Notes: generated from the sequence alone by a model not told the origin. DNA of 64,000 nt from Pacificibacter marinus (GCF_018860665.1 NZ_JAHKPK010000065.1:1-64000), one strand, 5' to 3'. Shown: positions 37,280 to 46,735, counted from the stretch's first letter. Numbers and translations: made by a program.

Positions 37280-38389
37280 TTAAACCTTCGCCCCGTCTGG
37301 CGTGGACACCTGCCCACCGCCCACAGCCGCTGCAACCCCGGTGGTGCTTGGGCAGCTCGTCGGCAAGCCGCGCTTGACCCGCATAGCAAGGTAAGCAAAG
37401 GCCTGCGCTTCCAACATGTCGCCGTCCAAATCCACGGCTTCTATCGGCTCGACAGGACAATCAAGAGCAGCGGAAATCATCGCCATCATCACTGCGTTTT
37501 TGCGCCCGCCACCAGAGACCAAAATCCGCTTGGGCGGGCTTGGACAATGCTCCATCCCTTGTGCGACAGAGGCTGCGGCCATAGCAGTCAACGTGGCCGC
37601 GGCATCGGCGTCATCCAAGGCTTTCACTTGCGACAACACATCATGAAAGTCATTTCTATCCAGAGACTTAGGCGGCATTTTTGCAAAATAAGCATGACGC
37701 GAAAACGCGTTCAAAAGGTCTAAATCTACTGTTCCTTGGCCGGCCAAATCACCGTTTTCGTCAAAAGATTTACCTAAGCGCGCCTGCATCAAATCGTTGA
37801 TCGGCGCATTGGCTGGCCCCGTATCAAAGGCCAAAACCGCGCCAGTTTCAGCCGGATTGGTCATAGCCGGATTGACCCACGTCAGATTGCCCACGCCGCC
37901 TAAGTTCAAAAAAACCAGCGGTTCGCGTGCATCAATATAACGCGCGCAGGCATGGTGGAAAAACGGCGCCAGCGGCGCACCTTGCCCCCCCATCGCCACG
38001 TCATTCGAGCGAAAGTCCCAAACAACGGGCACATTAAAAATCTGCGCCAAAACGGCGCCATCACCCGCTTGATAGGTGCCTAAGCCTCTTGGATCATGCG
38101 CAAAGGTCTGGCCATGAAATCCAATAAAATCAAACCCTTGCAATTCACTCAAGGCCTGAGCATGGGCTATTTCGATCAATTCGACCGCCTCATCAGAGGC
38201 TTTCCAAAGACCTAAATTGGCACGCAAGATTTCCTGTTCGGCCTTTGAGTAGGGACGAAAAAAGCTGTCGCCAAATTCGAAAATCGTCTCGCCATCGGTC
38301 AAGACAAGCGCCACATCGACCCCGTCAAGCGAGGTGCCTGACATGCAGCCCGCGATCCAAATTGGCTCTGCTTTGTTTTTCACGGCCAT
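37280..38389 (-). CDS. anmK: Anhydro-N-acetylmuramic acid kinase
   Basis: A 369-aa sugar kinase of peptidoglycan recycling. It opens and phosphorylates 1,6-anhydro-MurNAc to MurNAc-6-phosphate. Motifs visible are [17 protein letters not shown] (ATP phosphate loop), [13 protein letters not shown] (catalytic region), [26 protein letters not shown] and [13 protein letters not shown]. The start at 38389 follows AAAGGGAAAGAG and agrees with usual family N-termini; ATG 38431 with GAAGGG is a credible alternative adding 14 residues. It is divergent from tyrS with only about 70 bp between the genes. The murein-recycling partners are not in the window. Confidence 0.94.
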   Translation of the reverse strand: MAVKNKAEPIWIAGCMSGTSLDGVDVALVLTDGETIFEFGDSFFRPYSKAEQEILRANLGLWKASDEAVELIEIAHAQALSELQGFDFIGFHGQTFAHDPRGLGTYQAGDGAVLAQIFNVPVVWDFRSNDVAMGGQGAPLAPFFHHACARYIDAREPLVFLNLGGVGNLTWVNPAMTNPAETGAVLAFDTGPANAPINDLMQARLGKSFDENGDLAGQGTVDLDLLNAFSRHAYFAKMPPKSLDRNDFHDVLSQVKALDDADAAATLTAMAAASVAQGMEHCPSPPKRILVSGGGRKNAVMMAMISAALDCPVEPIEAVDLDGDMLEAQAFAYLAMRVKRGLPTSCPSTTGVAAAVGGGQVSTPDGAKV

Positions 38390-38461
38390 GACACTCTTTC
38401 CCTTTGGCGTTTGGCCAGATATATCAGGCATTGCTAACCCTTCAAATGGATAAAAATTGCA

Positions 38462-39712
38462 ATGACATACCACCCCAAATCAGACTTTATGGCAGTGATG
38501 ATCGAGCGCGGCTTTCTCGCCGATTGCACAGACTATCAAGGCCTTGATGAAGCCCTGAGCAAGGGTGTTGTTTCGACCTATATCGGCTATGACGCCACTG
38601 CGGCCTCGCTACATGTAGGGCATTTGCTGAACATCATGATGCTGCGCTGGTTGCAAAAAACGGGTCACCAGCCGATCACTTTGATGGGCGGCGGCACCAC
38701 GAAAGTGGGCGACCCAAGCTTTCGCGCCGATGAACGCCCGCTTTTGACGGACGCAAAGATCAACGAAAACATCAACGGGATGCAAAAAGTCTTTGCGAAA
38801 TACCTGTCCTATGATGACACGCCCACAGGCGCGAAGATGTTGAACAACGCGGAATGGCTGGATGGGTTGAACTATCTTGAATTTCTGCGCGACATCGGCA
38901 AGCATTTTTCGGTCAACCGGATGCTGTCGTTTGAAAGTGTAAAATCACGGCTTGATCGCGAACAATCTTTGTCGTTTCTTGAATTTAACTACATGATTTT
39001 GCAGGCTTATGACTTTTTGGAACTCAACCGTCGATACGGTTGTTTGTTGCAAATGGGCGGGTCGGATCAATGGGGCAATATCATCAATGGTATCGACCTG
39101 ACACGCCGCGTTTTGGACCATGAAATCTATGGGCTGACCTCGCCTTTGTTGACCACATCTGATGGCAAAAAGATGGGCAAATCCCAAGGGGGCGCCATTT
39201 GGTTGAATGACGAAATGCTTAGCTCTTATGAGTTCTGGCAGTTCTGGCGCAATACAACGGACGCAGACACAGGACGGTTCTTGAAGCTTTACACAGAAAT
39301 CCCAGTTGACGAATGCGATCGTTTAGGGGCTTTGCAAGGCTCTGACATCAATGAGGCCAAGATCATTTTGGCCAATGAAGTCACTGCCCTATTGCATGGT
39401 CGCGCTGCGGCTGAGGCGGCTGAGGCAACGGCACGCGAAGTCTTTGAAAAGGGCGGCACCGGTGATGATCTGCCAACGCTTGAATTGACCGCCGACGACA
39501 TTGGTGACGGCATTTCCATCGTGCAATTGTTTGTACGTGCGGGCCTGTCTGCCACGGGTAAAGAAGCCAAACGCCTGTTTGCAGACAACGGTGCGAAAGT
39601 GAATGACGCAGACCACAAGGACGCTGGTGTTTTGGTAACAGTTGCGGATTTGGCAAGCCCAATGAAGCTATCTGCCGGTAAAAAACGCCACGCGTTGATC
39701 GTTTTAAAATAG
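38462..39712 (+). CDS. tyrS: Tyrosyl-tRNA synthetase
   Basis: A 416-aa class I synthetase. The HIGH-type signature is HVGHL in [20 protein letters not shown], the tyrosine pocket includes [21 protein letters not shown], and the KMSKS-type loop is [12 protein letters not shown]. The C-terminal S4-like RNA-binding domain begins near [20 protein letters not shown] and reads [11 protein letters not shown]. The start at 38462 gives the usual [10 protein letters not shown]-terminus of the family. The gene is divergent from anmK and ends at a terminator. Confidence 0.97.
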   Translation: MTYHPKSDFMAVMIERGFLADCTDYQGLDEALSKGVVSTYIGYDATAASLHVGHLLNIMMLRWLQKTGHQPITLMGGGTTKVGDPSFRADERPLLTDAKINENINGMQKVFAKYLSYDDTPTGAKMLNNAEWLDGLNYLEFLRDIGKHFSVNRMLSFESVKSRLDREQSLSFLEFNYMILQAYDFLELNRRYGCLLQMGGSDQWGNIINGIDLTRRVLDHEIYGLTSPLLTTSDGKKMGKSQGGAIWLNDEMLSSYEFWQFWRNTTDADTGRFLKLYTEIPVDECDRLGALQGSDINEAKIILANEVTALLHGRAAAEAAEATAREVFEKGGTGDDLPTLELTADDIGDGISIVQLFVRAGLSATGKEAKRLFADNGAKVNDADHKDAGVLVTVADLASPMKLSAGKKRHALIVLK

Positions 39713-39738
39713 AACTTATCGAACATTTAGATTGAATT

Positions 39739-39763
39739 GGGGCTGCAGTTGCGGCCCCTTTTT
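39739..39763 (+). terminator. Terminator after tyrS
   Basis: GGGGCTGCA (39739-39747) pairs with TGCGGCCCC (39750-39758), with one G-T pair, followed by five T. Confidence 0.85.
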
Positions 39764-39803
39764 GCATTTACTCAACATCAACTTGCATTTACTCAGCATC
39801 AAC
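39762..39803. repeat. Tandem 21-bp direct repeat
   Basis: TTGCATTTACTCAACATCAAC (39762-39782) is followed at once by a copy with a single A-to-G change (39783-39803). It lies between the tyrS and ppi terminators and has no apparent role. Confidence 0.8.
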
Positions 39804-39805
39804 GC

Positions 39806-39833
39806 AAAAGGCCCCGCAGATGCGAGGCCCTTT
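39806..39833 (-). terminator. Terminator after the cyclophilin pair
   Basis: On the minus strand GGCCTCGCA pairs with TGCGGGGCC (one G-T pair), flanked by A/T runs, 23 bases past the stop of the periplasmic cyclophilin. Confidence 0.75.
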
Positions 39834-39855
39834 ACATGTCTTTTCGCAAAATCGT

Positions 39856-40416
39856 TTAGTCTGTGACAGTCACAGAGACCATTTTGTCAGGATCGCCAAT
39901 GACAGCGCCGTTTGCGCCACGACCTTTTTTGATCGCATTCACAACATCCATGCCTTCGGTCACGCGACCAACAACGGTGTACTGACCGTTGAGGTGCTGC
40001 GCGGGTTCGAACATGATGAAGAACTGCGAATTGGCGGAATCTGGGTTCTGACTGCGTGCCATCCCCACAACGCCTGTGTCGAAGTTTTCGTTTGAAAATT
40101 CGGCTTTCAAATCAGGATAGTCCGATCCGCCCATGCCCGCGCGGGACATGTTGAAATCTGCGCCGCCGGTTTTTCCGAATTGCACGTCACCTGTTTGCGC
40201 CATGAAACCATCGATCACGCGGTGAAACACCACGCCATCATATGCGCCCTCAGAGGCCAGTTTGGTGATCTGCGCGACATGGCCCGGGGCCACATCTTCG
40301 AGCAAATCGATTTTGATCACGCCATTGCTTTCGCCCGCAACAGTGATCTCAAGACCTGTCGCAAAGGCAGGGGCACTTGCGAGCAAAGCCAAAGCTGCAA
40401 CCGTTGATTTAAACAT
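39856..40416 (-). CDS. ppiA: Periplasmic peptidyl-prolyl isomerase (cyclophilin, PpiA type)
   Basis: A 186-aa cyclophilin with a signal peptide (MFKSTVAALALLASAPAFAT), so it assists folding in the periplasm. The catalytic core shows VVFHRVIDGFMAQTGDVQFG (catalytic Arg), MARSQNPDSANSQFFIMF and GRVTEGMDVVNAI. Its start codon lies inside the end of the upstream cytoplasmic cyclophilin gene with an eight-base overlap, so the two are co-translated. The pair looks like a local duplication in which one copy gained a signal peptide. Confidence 0.95.
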   Translation of the reverse strand: MFKSTVAALALLASAPAFATGLEITVAGESNGVIKIDLLEDVAPGHVAQITKLASEGAYDGVVFHRVIDGFMAQTGDVQFGKTGGADFNMSRAGMGGSDYPDLKAEFSNENFDTGVVGMARSQNPDSANSQFFIMFEPAQHLNGQYTVVGRVTEGMDVVNAIKKGRGANGAVIGDPDKMVSVTVTD

Positions 40417-40915
40417 CAGCAGCCACTTTCACAGAGATCATGCAATCAGGGTATTGAGCAGGCTCGCCGCGGGTGATTTTGTCGACAGCTTCCATACCAG
40501 AAATCACACGGCCATAGACAGTGTACTGGTTGTTGAGGAAGTGGTTGTCGGAAAAGTTGATGAAAAACTGCGAGTTCGCAGAATCAGGGTTCTGGCTGCG
40601 CGCCGCACCCAACGTACCGCGATCATGTGGCAGGCTGGAAAACTCTGCAGGAACGTCAGGCAAGTCAGAGCTGCCTGTGCCCGCACGGCGGATTTCAAAA
40701 TTTTTGTTTTGGTTGCCAAACTGAACATCGCCTGTTTGGGCCATAAAGCCGTCAATCACGCGGTGAAAGACAACGCCGTCGTAAGCGCCTGCGCGCGCGA
40801 GTTCTTTCATACGCACACAGTGCTGTGGAGCGACGTCAGGCAAAAGTTCGATCACGACTTGGCCGTGCTCAAGCTCAACGAGGATTGTGTTTTCTGGGTC
40901 TTTGATATCGGCCAT
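40409..40915 (-). CDS. ppiB: Cytoplasmic peptidyl-prolyl isomerase (cyclophilin, PpiB type)
   Basis: The 168-aa protein carries only the cyclophilin domain and no signal peptide. It shows VVFHRVIDGFMAQTGDVQFG, identical to the segment in the downstream periplasmic copy, and ARSQNPDSANSQFFINFSDN. The start is set at 40915 (MADIKDPENTILVELEHGQV), preceded by AAGGA. The longer frame runs into the divergent pgk leader. It forms a two-gene unit with ppiA, overlapping by eight bases, and is divergent from pgk with 184 bp between the starts. Confidence 0.95.
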   Translation of the reverse strand: MADIKDPENTILVELEHGQVVIELLPDVAPQHCVRMKELARAGAYDGVVFHRVIDGFMAQTGDVQFGNQNKNFEIRRAGTGSSDLPDVPAEFSSLPHDRGTLGAARSQNPDSANSQFFINFSDNHFLNNQYTVYGRVISGMEAVDKITRGEPAQYPDCMISVKVAADV

Positions 40916-41099
40916 GGTGTGGTTCCTTATCTGAAAAATATATCTGTTTGGCGCGCAACCTAAGGTGCAAAACCGCCAAGGGAAAGGGCAAGTTTGCGTG
41001 AACGGCTTTGGCTGGCCTGATATGCACCCATTGACCTTGAACGCGAGGGCGGGCAAACAAGAAGAAATTCATCAAACGCCCCCGCGCAAGGATACCCAC

Positions 41100-42275
41100 A
41101 TGACTTGGAAAACGCTCGACGACATGGATTTGAACGGCAAGATTGTGCTCACACGAGTGGACATCAATGTGCCCATGAAAGACGGTCGCGTCACCGACGC
41201 GTCACGTATTGAGCGCATCAAACCGACGATTGACGAAATCGTTGCAAAAGGCGGCATGCCCGTGATGTTGGCCCATTTTGGTCGCCCGAAAGGCGCATAT
41301 GTGGCTGAACTGTCTTTGTCGCATGTGTTGCCTGCGGTGAATGAAACGCTGGGCCGCGATGTGACATTTATCGAGAAACCGTCTCGCGAGGCGCTGGAGG
41401 CTTTGCCTGCAGGGTCCGTTGTTTTGGTTGAGAACACCCGATTCACCAATATGGAAACAGACAACGACCCGAAAATGGCGCAGTTTCTGGCCTCACTTGG
41501 TGACATCTTTTGCAATGATGCGTTTTCTGCGGCCCACCGCGCCCATGCTTCGACCACTGGCGTCGCGCATTTGCTGCCCTCTTGTGCTGGTCGCTTGATG
41601 CAGCAAGAACTGTCTGCCTTGGAAGCCGCTTTGTCCAAACCTGAGCGCCCCGTTGTGGCCGTTGTTGGCGGCGCGAAAGTGTCGACCAAGCTGGATCTGC
41701 TAAGCAATCTCGTGCGCAAAGTTGATCATTTGGTGATTGGCGGCGGCATGGCCAATACGTTTTTAGCGGCCCAAGGCATCGATGTGGGCAAGTCCTTATG
41801 CGAGCACGATTTAGCAGATACCGCACGCGACATTTTGAAAAAAGCTGATGAGGCAGGCTGCGAGATTATCCTGCCTGTGGATGTGACCATCGCTTGGGAA
41901 TTTGCGGCAAACACCAAACATGAAACGGTGGATGTGGCCGCCTGCCCCGCTGACGCGATGATTTTCGATGCAGGCCCCAAATCTGTTGACCGGATCAATG
42001 CGGTGATCGCCGCCTCCAAGACCTTGATCATGAACGGACCTTTGGGCGTATTCGAGCTAGAGCCCTTTGGCACGGGCACCTTTGCGATGCTGGCTGAAAT
42101 CGCAAAGCAAACCGATGCAGGCGTTTTGATTTCTGTGGCAGGCGGCGGAGACACTGTGGCAGCGGTGAATGCGGCGGGTGTGGCAGATAGCTTTACATAT
42201 ATTTCGACCGCAGGCGGCGCTTTCCTTGAATGGATGGAAGGCAAAGAACTGCCAGGTGTGGCTGCGCTCGGCTAA
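41100..42275 (+). CDS. pgk: Phosphoglycerate kinase
   Basis: A 391-aa glycolytic kinase moving phosphate between 1,3-bisphosphoglycerate and ADP. The N-domain substrate site is [13 protein letters not shown], with LAHFGRPKG and the basic-patch segment [13 protein letters not shown]. The hinge and nucleotide domain show [40 protein letters not shown] and [13 protein letters not shown]. The start at 41100 ([20 protein letters not shown]) is supported by AAGGA and by family length. It is followed by a terminator and then by the class I aldolase, grouping two glycolytic steps. Confidence 0.97.
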   Translation: MTWKTLDDMDLNGKIVLTRVDINVPMKDGRVTDASRIERIKPTIDEIVAKGGMPVMLAHFGRPKGAYVAELSLSHVLPAVNETLGRDVTFIEKPSREALEALPAGSVVLVENTRFTNMETDNDPKMAQFLASLGDIFCNDAFSAAHRAHASTTGVAHLLPSCAGRLMQQELSALEAALSKPERPVVAVVGGAKVSTKLDLLSNLVRKVDHLVIGGGMANTFLAAQGIDVGKSLCEHDLADTARDILKKADEAGCEIILPVDVTIAWEFAANTKHETVDVAACPADAMIFDAGPKSVDRINAVIAASKTLIMNGPLGVFELEPFGTGTFAMLAEIAKQTDAGVLISVAGGGDTVAAVNAAGVADSFTYISTAGGAFLEWMEGKELPGVAALG

Positions 42276-42304
42276 GCCTTTTTGCACGATCAAGACTTTT
42301 AAAG

Positions 42305-42339
42305 ACGTCTGCCTCACATCGAGTGCAGGCGTTTTTTTT
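42305..42339 (+). terminator. Terminator after pgk
   Basis: ACGTCTGC (42305-42312) pairs with GCAGGCGT (42325-42332), one G-T pair, followed by a run of T to 42339. Confidence 0.88.
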
Positions 42340-42396
42340 GATCTGAGCACAATGATCAAACGCATATCTTTTGTTAAAACGATGAAAGGACCAACC

Positions 42397-42452
42397 TGTT
42401 AGCGCCAACATATGCCCCGTTAGCGCAACCATTCCTCATGTTAGCGCGACCA
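42397..42452. promoter_or_regulatory. Three phased CceR-like carbon-regulator sites upstream of fda
   Basis: TGTTAGCGCCAACA (42397), CGTTAGCGCAACCA (42418) and TGTTAGCGCGACCA (42439) match the palindrome TGTTAGCGCTAACA at 13, 11 and 12 of 14 positions. They are spaced by exactly 21 bp, two helical turns, and lie 89-144 bp before the aldolase start. The motif resembles the site described for the LacI-family regulator CceR of Rhodobacter. Confidence 0.7.
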
Positions 42453-42540
42453 CAATTGCGCGAAAATCAAAGCCACGCTAATCACAGCACAGACCCATGA
42501 CCAGTCCCGCCGACGGGACTCAGATGAATGAGGAATCTCC

Positions 42541-43434
42541 ATGTCGATCCAAGAAATGACAGCCAAAATCCGCGACGGCCAAGGTTTTATCGCAGCCCTT
42601 GATCAATCAGGGGGATCTACTCCAAAAGCACTGGCGCAATACGGGATCGAACCGAACGAATACAACGGCGACGAACAAATGTTTGACATGATCCACGCCA
42701 TGCGGTCGCGTATCATGCAGTCCCCTGCTTTCACCTCTGACAAAGTCATCGGCGCGATTTTGTTTGAAATGACAATGGATCGCCAAGTGGCTGGCAAACC
42801 CACACCGCAATATCTGTTCGAGGAAAAGGGCGTTGTGCCGTTTTTGAAAATCGACAAAGGCTTGGAAGCTGAAGCTGATGGCGTGCAGCTGATGAAGCCA
42901 AACCCCGGTCTGGATGAGCTTTTGGCGCGCGCGGCAAGTTTAGGTGTGTTTGGCACCAAAGAACGCTCCGTCGTAAATGCGGCCAATCCAGCGGGCATCA
43001 AAGCTGTCGTCAAACAACAGTTCGAGATCGGCGAACAGGTGATCAAAGCGGGCCTGATGCCAATGCTTGAGCCTGAAGTGACCATCACCATCGCAGACAA
43101 AGCCGAAGCCGAGGCGATCTTGCGCGCTGAAATTTTGGCAGAACTCGACGCACTTGATGAGAGCAAACAGGTGATGTTGAAGCTGTCATTGCCGACTGAG
43201 GCGAATTTCTACAAACCCTTGATCGACCACCCGCGGGTTTTGAAAGTTGTGTCTTTGTCTGGCGGCTATTCACGTGAAGAAGCCAACGCCAAACTGGCGC
43301 AAAACACTGGCATGATCGCGTCTTTCTCGCGCGCTTTGATCCAAGGGTTGAACGCCAAACAAGCGGATAGTGATTTTGATGCCATTCTCGGCACAGCAAC
43401 AACCGAAATCCACGCGGCCTCTGTCGCGGGCTAA
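42541..43434 (+). CDS. fda: Fructose-bisphosphate aldolase, class I
   Basis: A 297-aa Schiff-base aldolase splitting fructose-1,6-bisphosphate into two triose phosphates. It shows FIAALDQSGGSTPKAL near the N-terminus, PFLKIDKGLE, LMPMLEPEV and VMLKLSLPTE (Schiff-base lysine region), and VVSLSGGYSREEA (phosphate site). This is the short bacterial class I type, with no zinc ligands of the class II enzyme. Three regulator-like sites in phase precede it, and it has its own terminator, so it is expressed separately from pgk. Confidence 0.95.
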   Translation: MSIQEMTAKIRDGQGFIAALDQSGGSTPKALAQYGIEPNEYNGDEQMFDMIHAMRSRIMQSPAFTSDKVIGAILFEMTMDRQVAGKPTPQYLFEEKGVVPFLKIDKGLEAEADGVQLMKPNPGLDELLARAASLGVFGTKERSVVNAANPAGIKAVVKQQFEIGEQVIKAGLMPMLEPEVTITIADKAEAEAILRAEILAELDALDESKQVMLKLSLPTEANFYKPLIDHPRVLKVVSLSGGYSREEANAKLAQNTGMIASFSRALIQGLNAKQADSDFDAILGTATTEIHAASVAG

Positions 43435-43456
43435 ACCCACTACATATAGACATCAC

Positions 43457-43490
43457 AAAGGGGTGCAGCGCGATATGCTGCGCCCCTTTT
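43457..43490 (+). terminator. Terminator after fda
   Basis: AAAGGGGTGCAGC (43457-43469) pairs with GCTGCGCCCCTTT (43477-43489), with one G-T pair and a seven-base loop, then T. Confidence 0.9.
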
Positions 43491-43521
43491 GCGTTTTGCA
43501 CAACGCACCCCGTAACAGATT

Positions 43522-43591
43522 GATTCAATGACATGAATCCAATGTCAAAAAAATGAAAAAGTGATTCGAAAAGGGATTCACAAAGCGATTC
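43522..43591. promoter_or_regulatory. Cluster of five GANTC (CcrM methylation) sites upstream of the FtsB-like gene
   Basis: GANTC occurs at 43522, 43535, 43563, 43575 and 43587, five sites in 70 bp; the last three are GATTC at exact 12-bp spacing. In alphaproteobacteria CcrM methylates GANTC once per cell cycle, and clusters mark promoters of cell-division genes. The sites end 75 bp before the FtsB-like start. Confidence 0.6.
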
Positions 43592-43665
43592 GCCTATGAC
43601 ATAGTCTCTCTACGGATCACCCATAAGAGGTGGCCGTGGCAGTAACTACAGGTAACACCCCTATC

Positions 43666-43968
43666 ATGGCGTCCATCCGCAAACGTCCTTCTATTGCTGT
43701 TCTGATATATACAGCCATAATCGTCACACTTGGCGGTTACTTCACCTTTGCCTCTGTGCAGGGTGAGTACGGGCTGTTCCGCCGCATTCAAATTGAGGCG
43801 GAACTTGAAGACCTACAAGCGAAGAGTGCGACACTTGCGGCAAATCTTGAAGTTATGCGCAACAAAACGTTGCGCATGTCTGACGGGTATTTGGACCTGG
43901 ATCTTCTCGACGAGCAAGCGCGAGATGTTCTGGGTTATGTCCGCGCCGATGAGTTGGTCATTCGCTAA
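43666..43968 (+). CDS. ftsB: Septum formation initiator family protein (FtsB/DivIC-like)
   Basis: The 100-aa bitopic membrane protein has a short cytoplasmic N-terminus (MASIRKRPS), one TM helix (about 11-29), and a periplasmic coiled coil (RRIQIEAELEDLQAKSATLA and onward). The end reads LDLDLLDEQARDVLGYVRAD, the FtsB-type C-terminal motif. It should link FtsQ and FtsL in the divisome. The ATG at 43666 is preferred to the upstream GTG at 43630 because of AGGTAA before it and family length. GANTC sites upstream fit cell-cycle control. As in many Rhodobacteraceae it lies before pdhA, 356 bp away. Confidence 0.88.
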   Translation: MASIRKRPSIAVLIYTAIIVTLGGYFTFASVQGEYGLFRRIQIEAELEDLQAKSATLAANLEVMRNKTLRMSDGYLDLDLLDEQARDVLGYVRADELVIR

Positions 43969-43976
43969 GGGTGCAT

Positions 43977-44094
43977 CTAAAGCGTTGCAAGTTAGACTTG
44001 AGTCACAGGTTTAACTTGAAGCGCAAGCAACCAAATGATGTTGCGCACGCTTCGAAACCAAGCCGTGACTCGGCTTCGTTTTGAAACACTTTAG
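43977..44094. repeat. 118-bp intergenic element with inverted ends
   Basis: It begins with CTAAAGCGTT (43977-43986) and ends with AACACTTTAG (44085-44094), inverted copies with one mismatch. Inside are a CAAGTTA/TAACTTG inverted pair and a small hairpin AAGCCG-TGACT-CGGCTT (44060-44076) that may terminate ftsB. A similar CTAAAGCGTT-led palindrome occurs at 58427-58475. It looks like a small dispersed palindromic repeat. The remaining 230 bases before pdhA hold no gene, only the palindrome at 44276-44299. Confidence 0.45.
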
Positions 44095-44275
44095 AGCACT
44101 CTTAGCGAACCCAATCCTCCACTGCACCCCTGTCTCAATCAACCCCACATCAATACGAATACGCATGAACCGCTTGCTATCGCTCAGGCCAGACCATAGC
44201 CTTGCATGAAATGCATAGCAGCTGCACGCAGCGCATAGTAAATTCTTGGTGCAATTGCAGGCAGAACTCTATATA

Positions 44276-44299
44276 ATATAGTTTAACACTAAACTATAT
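44276..44299. promoter_or_regulatory. Palindromic operator candidate at the pdhA promoter
   Basis: ATATAGTTTA (44276-44285) and TAAACTATAT (44290-44299) are perfect 10-bp inverted arms around ACAC. A perfect TATAAT hexamer at 44272-44277 overlaps the left arm, and pdhA starts 26 bases downstream. A bound regulator would cover the -10 or start of transcription. The sequence is not the GntR-type PdhR site of enterobacteria. Confidence 0.65.
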
Positions 44300-44324
44300 C
44301 TGCGACTTTGGAGGAGGAAGCCGT

Positions 44325-45326
44325 ATGGCGCCCAAAAAGACCACCGCAAATACCGCGAGCAAAGCGAATGTTTCAAAAGACGAATTGCTCACGTATTACA
44401 AGGACATGCTCCTTATCCGCCGCTTTGAAGAAAAGGCGGGCCAGTTGTATGGCATGGGCCTGATCGGCGGCTTTTGTCACCTCTACATCGGCCAAGAAGC
44501 CGTTGTTGTCGGGCTTGAGGCCGCGACCAAAGAAGGCGACAAACGCATCACATCTTACCGTGATCACGGGCACATGCTGGCTTGCGGCATGGATCCAAAC
44601 GGCGTCATGGCCGAATTGACCGGTCGTGAGGGTGGTTACTCCAAAGGCAAAGGCGGCTCCATGCACATGTTCTCGAAAGAGAAACATTTCTATGGTGGCC
44701 ACGGCATCGTTGGCGCGCAAGTGCCGCTTGGTGCTGGCTTGGCGTTCTCTGATAAATACAAAGGCAATGACAATGTGACCTTCGCCTACTTCGGCGATGG
44801 CGCTGCCAACCAAGGTCAGGTTTACGAGACCTACAACATGGCGCAGCTTTGGGACTTGCCGGTGATTTTCGTCATCGAGAACAACCAATACGCTATGGGC
44901 ACGAGCGTTCAGCGTTCAACCAAATCGCCATCCTTGTGGGAACGTGGCGCGGCTTACGGCATCGCAGGTGAAGAAGTCGACGGCATGGATGTGCTGGCGG
45001 TGAAAGAAGCCTCTGAAAAAGCTGTGGCGCATTGCCGTGCGGGCAAAGGTCCGTATATTTTGGAAGTGAAAACATACCGTTACCGTGGTCACTCCATGTC
45101 TGATCCGGCCAAATACCGCTCACGCGAAGAAGTGCAAAAGATGCGCGAAGAACGTGATCCAATTGAAGCGATCCGGTCTTTGTTGCTGACAGGCAACCAC
45201 GCCACTGAGGACGATCTCAAAGCTATCGATAAAGAGATCAAAACCGTGGTCAACGCCTCAGCCGAGTTTGCCAAAGAGAGCCCAGAGCCCGCTTTGGAAG
45301 AACTCTGGACAGACATTTACGCCTAA
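44325..45326 (+). CDS. pdhA: Pyruvate dehydrogenase E1 component, alpha subunit
   Basis: A 333-aa thiamine-diphosphate subunit that decarboxylates pyruvate with E1-beta. It shows [32 protein letters not shown] and the ThDP/Mg motif beginning [15 protein letters not shown] and ending in VIENN. The phosphorylation-loop region reads [16 protein letters not shown]. The N-terminal 18 residues are a Lys/Ala/Thr-rich extension. The strong ribosome site GGAGGAGG fixes the start. It is the first gene of pdhA-pdhB-pdhC, with a palindromic operator candidate over its promoter. The E3 gene lpd is not in the window. Confidence 0.97.
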   Translation: MAPKKTTANTASKANVSKDELLTYYKDMLLIRRFEEKAGQLYGMGLIGGFCHLYIGQEAVVVGLEAATKEGDKRITSYRDHGHMLACGMDPNGVMAELTGREGGYSKGKGGSMHMFSKEKHFYGGHGIVGAQVPLGAGLAFSDKYKGNDNVTFAYFGDGAANQGQVYETYNMAQLWDLPVIFVIENNQYAMGTSVQRSTKSPSLWERGAAYGIAGEEVDGMDVLAVKEASEKAVAHCRAGKGPYILEVKTYRYRGHSMSDPAKYRSREEVQKMREERDPIEAIRSLLLTGNHATEDDLKAIDKEIKTVVNASAEFAKESPEPALEELWTDIYA

Positions 45327-45346
45327 TTCGAGGGAGGAATTCACTC

Positions 45347-46723
45347 ATGGCTATTGAACTACTTATGCCCGCCCTCTCTCCGACAATGGAAGAAGGCACA
45401 CTTGCGAAATGGCTCGTCAAAGAGGGCGACACCATTTCATCCGGCGATATCATCGCTGAGATCGAAACCGACAAGGCGACGATGGAATTCGAAGCTGTGG
45501 ACGAAGGCATCATGGGGAAAATCCTCGTGGCTGAAGGCACAGAAGGCGTCAAAGTCAACGAGGCCATCGCGATCATGGTCGACGAAGGCGAAGACGCATC
45601 GAACCTGAGCGCCTCTGCTCCAGCGGCAGCAGCGCCTGTTGAAGCAGCCCCTGTTGCGACGGCGGCACCTGCTGTTGCAGCGGCTCCTGCTCCTGCCCCT
45701 GCACCAACACCCGTTGAGCCTGATTACCCTGAAGGCACAGAGCTGAAATCCACCACAGTACGCGAAGCGCTGCGTGATGCGATGTCCGAAGAAATGCGTC
45801 GTGACGAAAACGTCTTCTTAATGGGCGAAGAAGTGGCCGAATACCAAGGCGCTTACAAAATCTCCCAAGGCATGCTGGACGAATTCGGCGCAAAACGTGT
45901 CATCGACACGCCAATCACCGAGCACGGCTTTGCCGGCATCGCGACCGGCGCGTCTTTCGGCGGTCTGCGTCCGATCGTTGAATTCATGACCTTCAACTTT
46001 GCCATGCAAGCCATCGATCACCTGATCAACTCTGCCGCCAAGACATTGTACATGTCCGGTGGTCAAATGGGTGCGCCTATGGTGTTCCGTGGTGCCAATG
46101 GTGCCGCTGCCCGTGTTGGCGCGCAGCACTCACAATGTTACGCCGCTTGGTACATGCAAGTGCCTGGCCTGAAAGTGGTCATGCCCTACTCGGCCGCTGA
46201 CGCCAAAGGCTTGATGAAAACAGCGATCCGCGACGACAACCCGGTGATCTTCCTCGAAAACGAAATCATGTACGGCAAATCATTCGATGTGCCAGTAATG
46301 GACGATTTCACCATTCCATTCGGCAAAGCGAAAATCGAACGCGCAGGCGACGATGTGACCATCGTATCCTTTGGCATCGGTGTCGGCTATGCCTTGGAAG
46401 CGGCTGAGAAATTGGCCGAAGAAGGCATCGCGGCTGAGGTGATCAACCTGCGGACCTTGCGCCCTATGGATACCGAAACTGTGCTGGCTTCCGTACGCAA
46501 AACCAACCGCTGCGTGACTGTTGAGGAAGGCTGGCCACAAGGATCTGTCGGCGGATATGTCAGCAATGTGATCATGCAAGAAGCGTTTGATTACTTGGAC
46601 GCGCCAGTGATCAATTGCACAGGTAAAGACGTGCCGATGCCCTATGCTGCGAACCTAGAAAAACACGCTTTGATCACCATCGACGAAATCGTCGATGCGG
46701 TTAAATCTGTAACCTACCGTTAA
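45347..46723 (+). CDS. pdhB: Pyruvate dehydrogenase E1 component, beta subunit, with N-terminal lipoyl domain
   Basis: A 458-aa fusion. Residues 1-80 form a lipoyl domain with the lipoylated K43 in [12 protein letters not shown]. An Ala/Pro linker (about 85-125) follows, then the E1-beta transketolase-like part (about 130-458). That part shows [40 protein letters not shown] and [17 protein letters not shown] lipoyl domain on E1-beta is known from rhizobia and other alphaproteobacteria and adds lipoyl groups to the complex beyond E2. The lipoyl domain is almost identical to that of the next gene. It is spaced 20 bases after pdhA and 12 before pdhC. Confidence 0.97.
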   Translation: MAIELLMPALSPTMEEGTLAKWLVKEGDTISSGDIIAEIETDKATMEFEAVDEGIMGKILVAEGTEGVKVNEAIAIMVDEGEDASNLSASAPAAAAPVEAAPVATAAPAVAAAPAPAPAPTPVEPDYPEGTELKSTTVREALRDAMSEEMRRDENVFLMGEEVAEYQGAYKISQGMLDEFGAKRVIDTPITEHGFAGIATGASFGGLRPIVEFMTFNFAMQAIDHLINSAAKTLYMSGGQMGAPMVFRGANGAAARVGAQHSQCYAAWYMQVPGLKVVMPYSAADAKGLMKTAIRDDNPVIFLENEIMYGKSFDVPVMDDFTIPFGKAKIERAGDDVTIVSFGIGVGYALEAAEKLAEEGIAAEVINLRTLRPMDTETVLASVRKTNRCVTVEEGWPQGSVGGYVSNVIMQEAFDYLDAPVINCTGKDVPMPYAANLEKHALITIDEIVDAVKSVTYR

Positions 46724-46735
46724 GGAGACTGACAC

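Noticed and set aside
44098-44111. CceR-like site before pdhA (TCTTAGCGAACCCA)
   Set aside because: Only 9 of 14 positions match; not distinguishable from chance.
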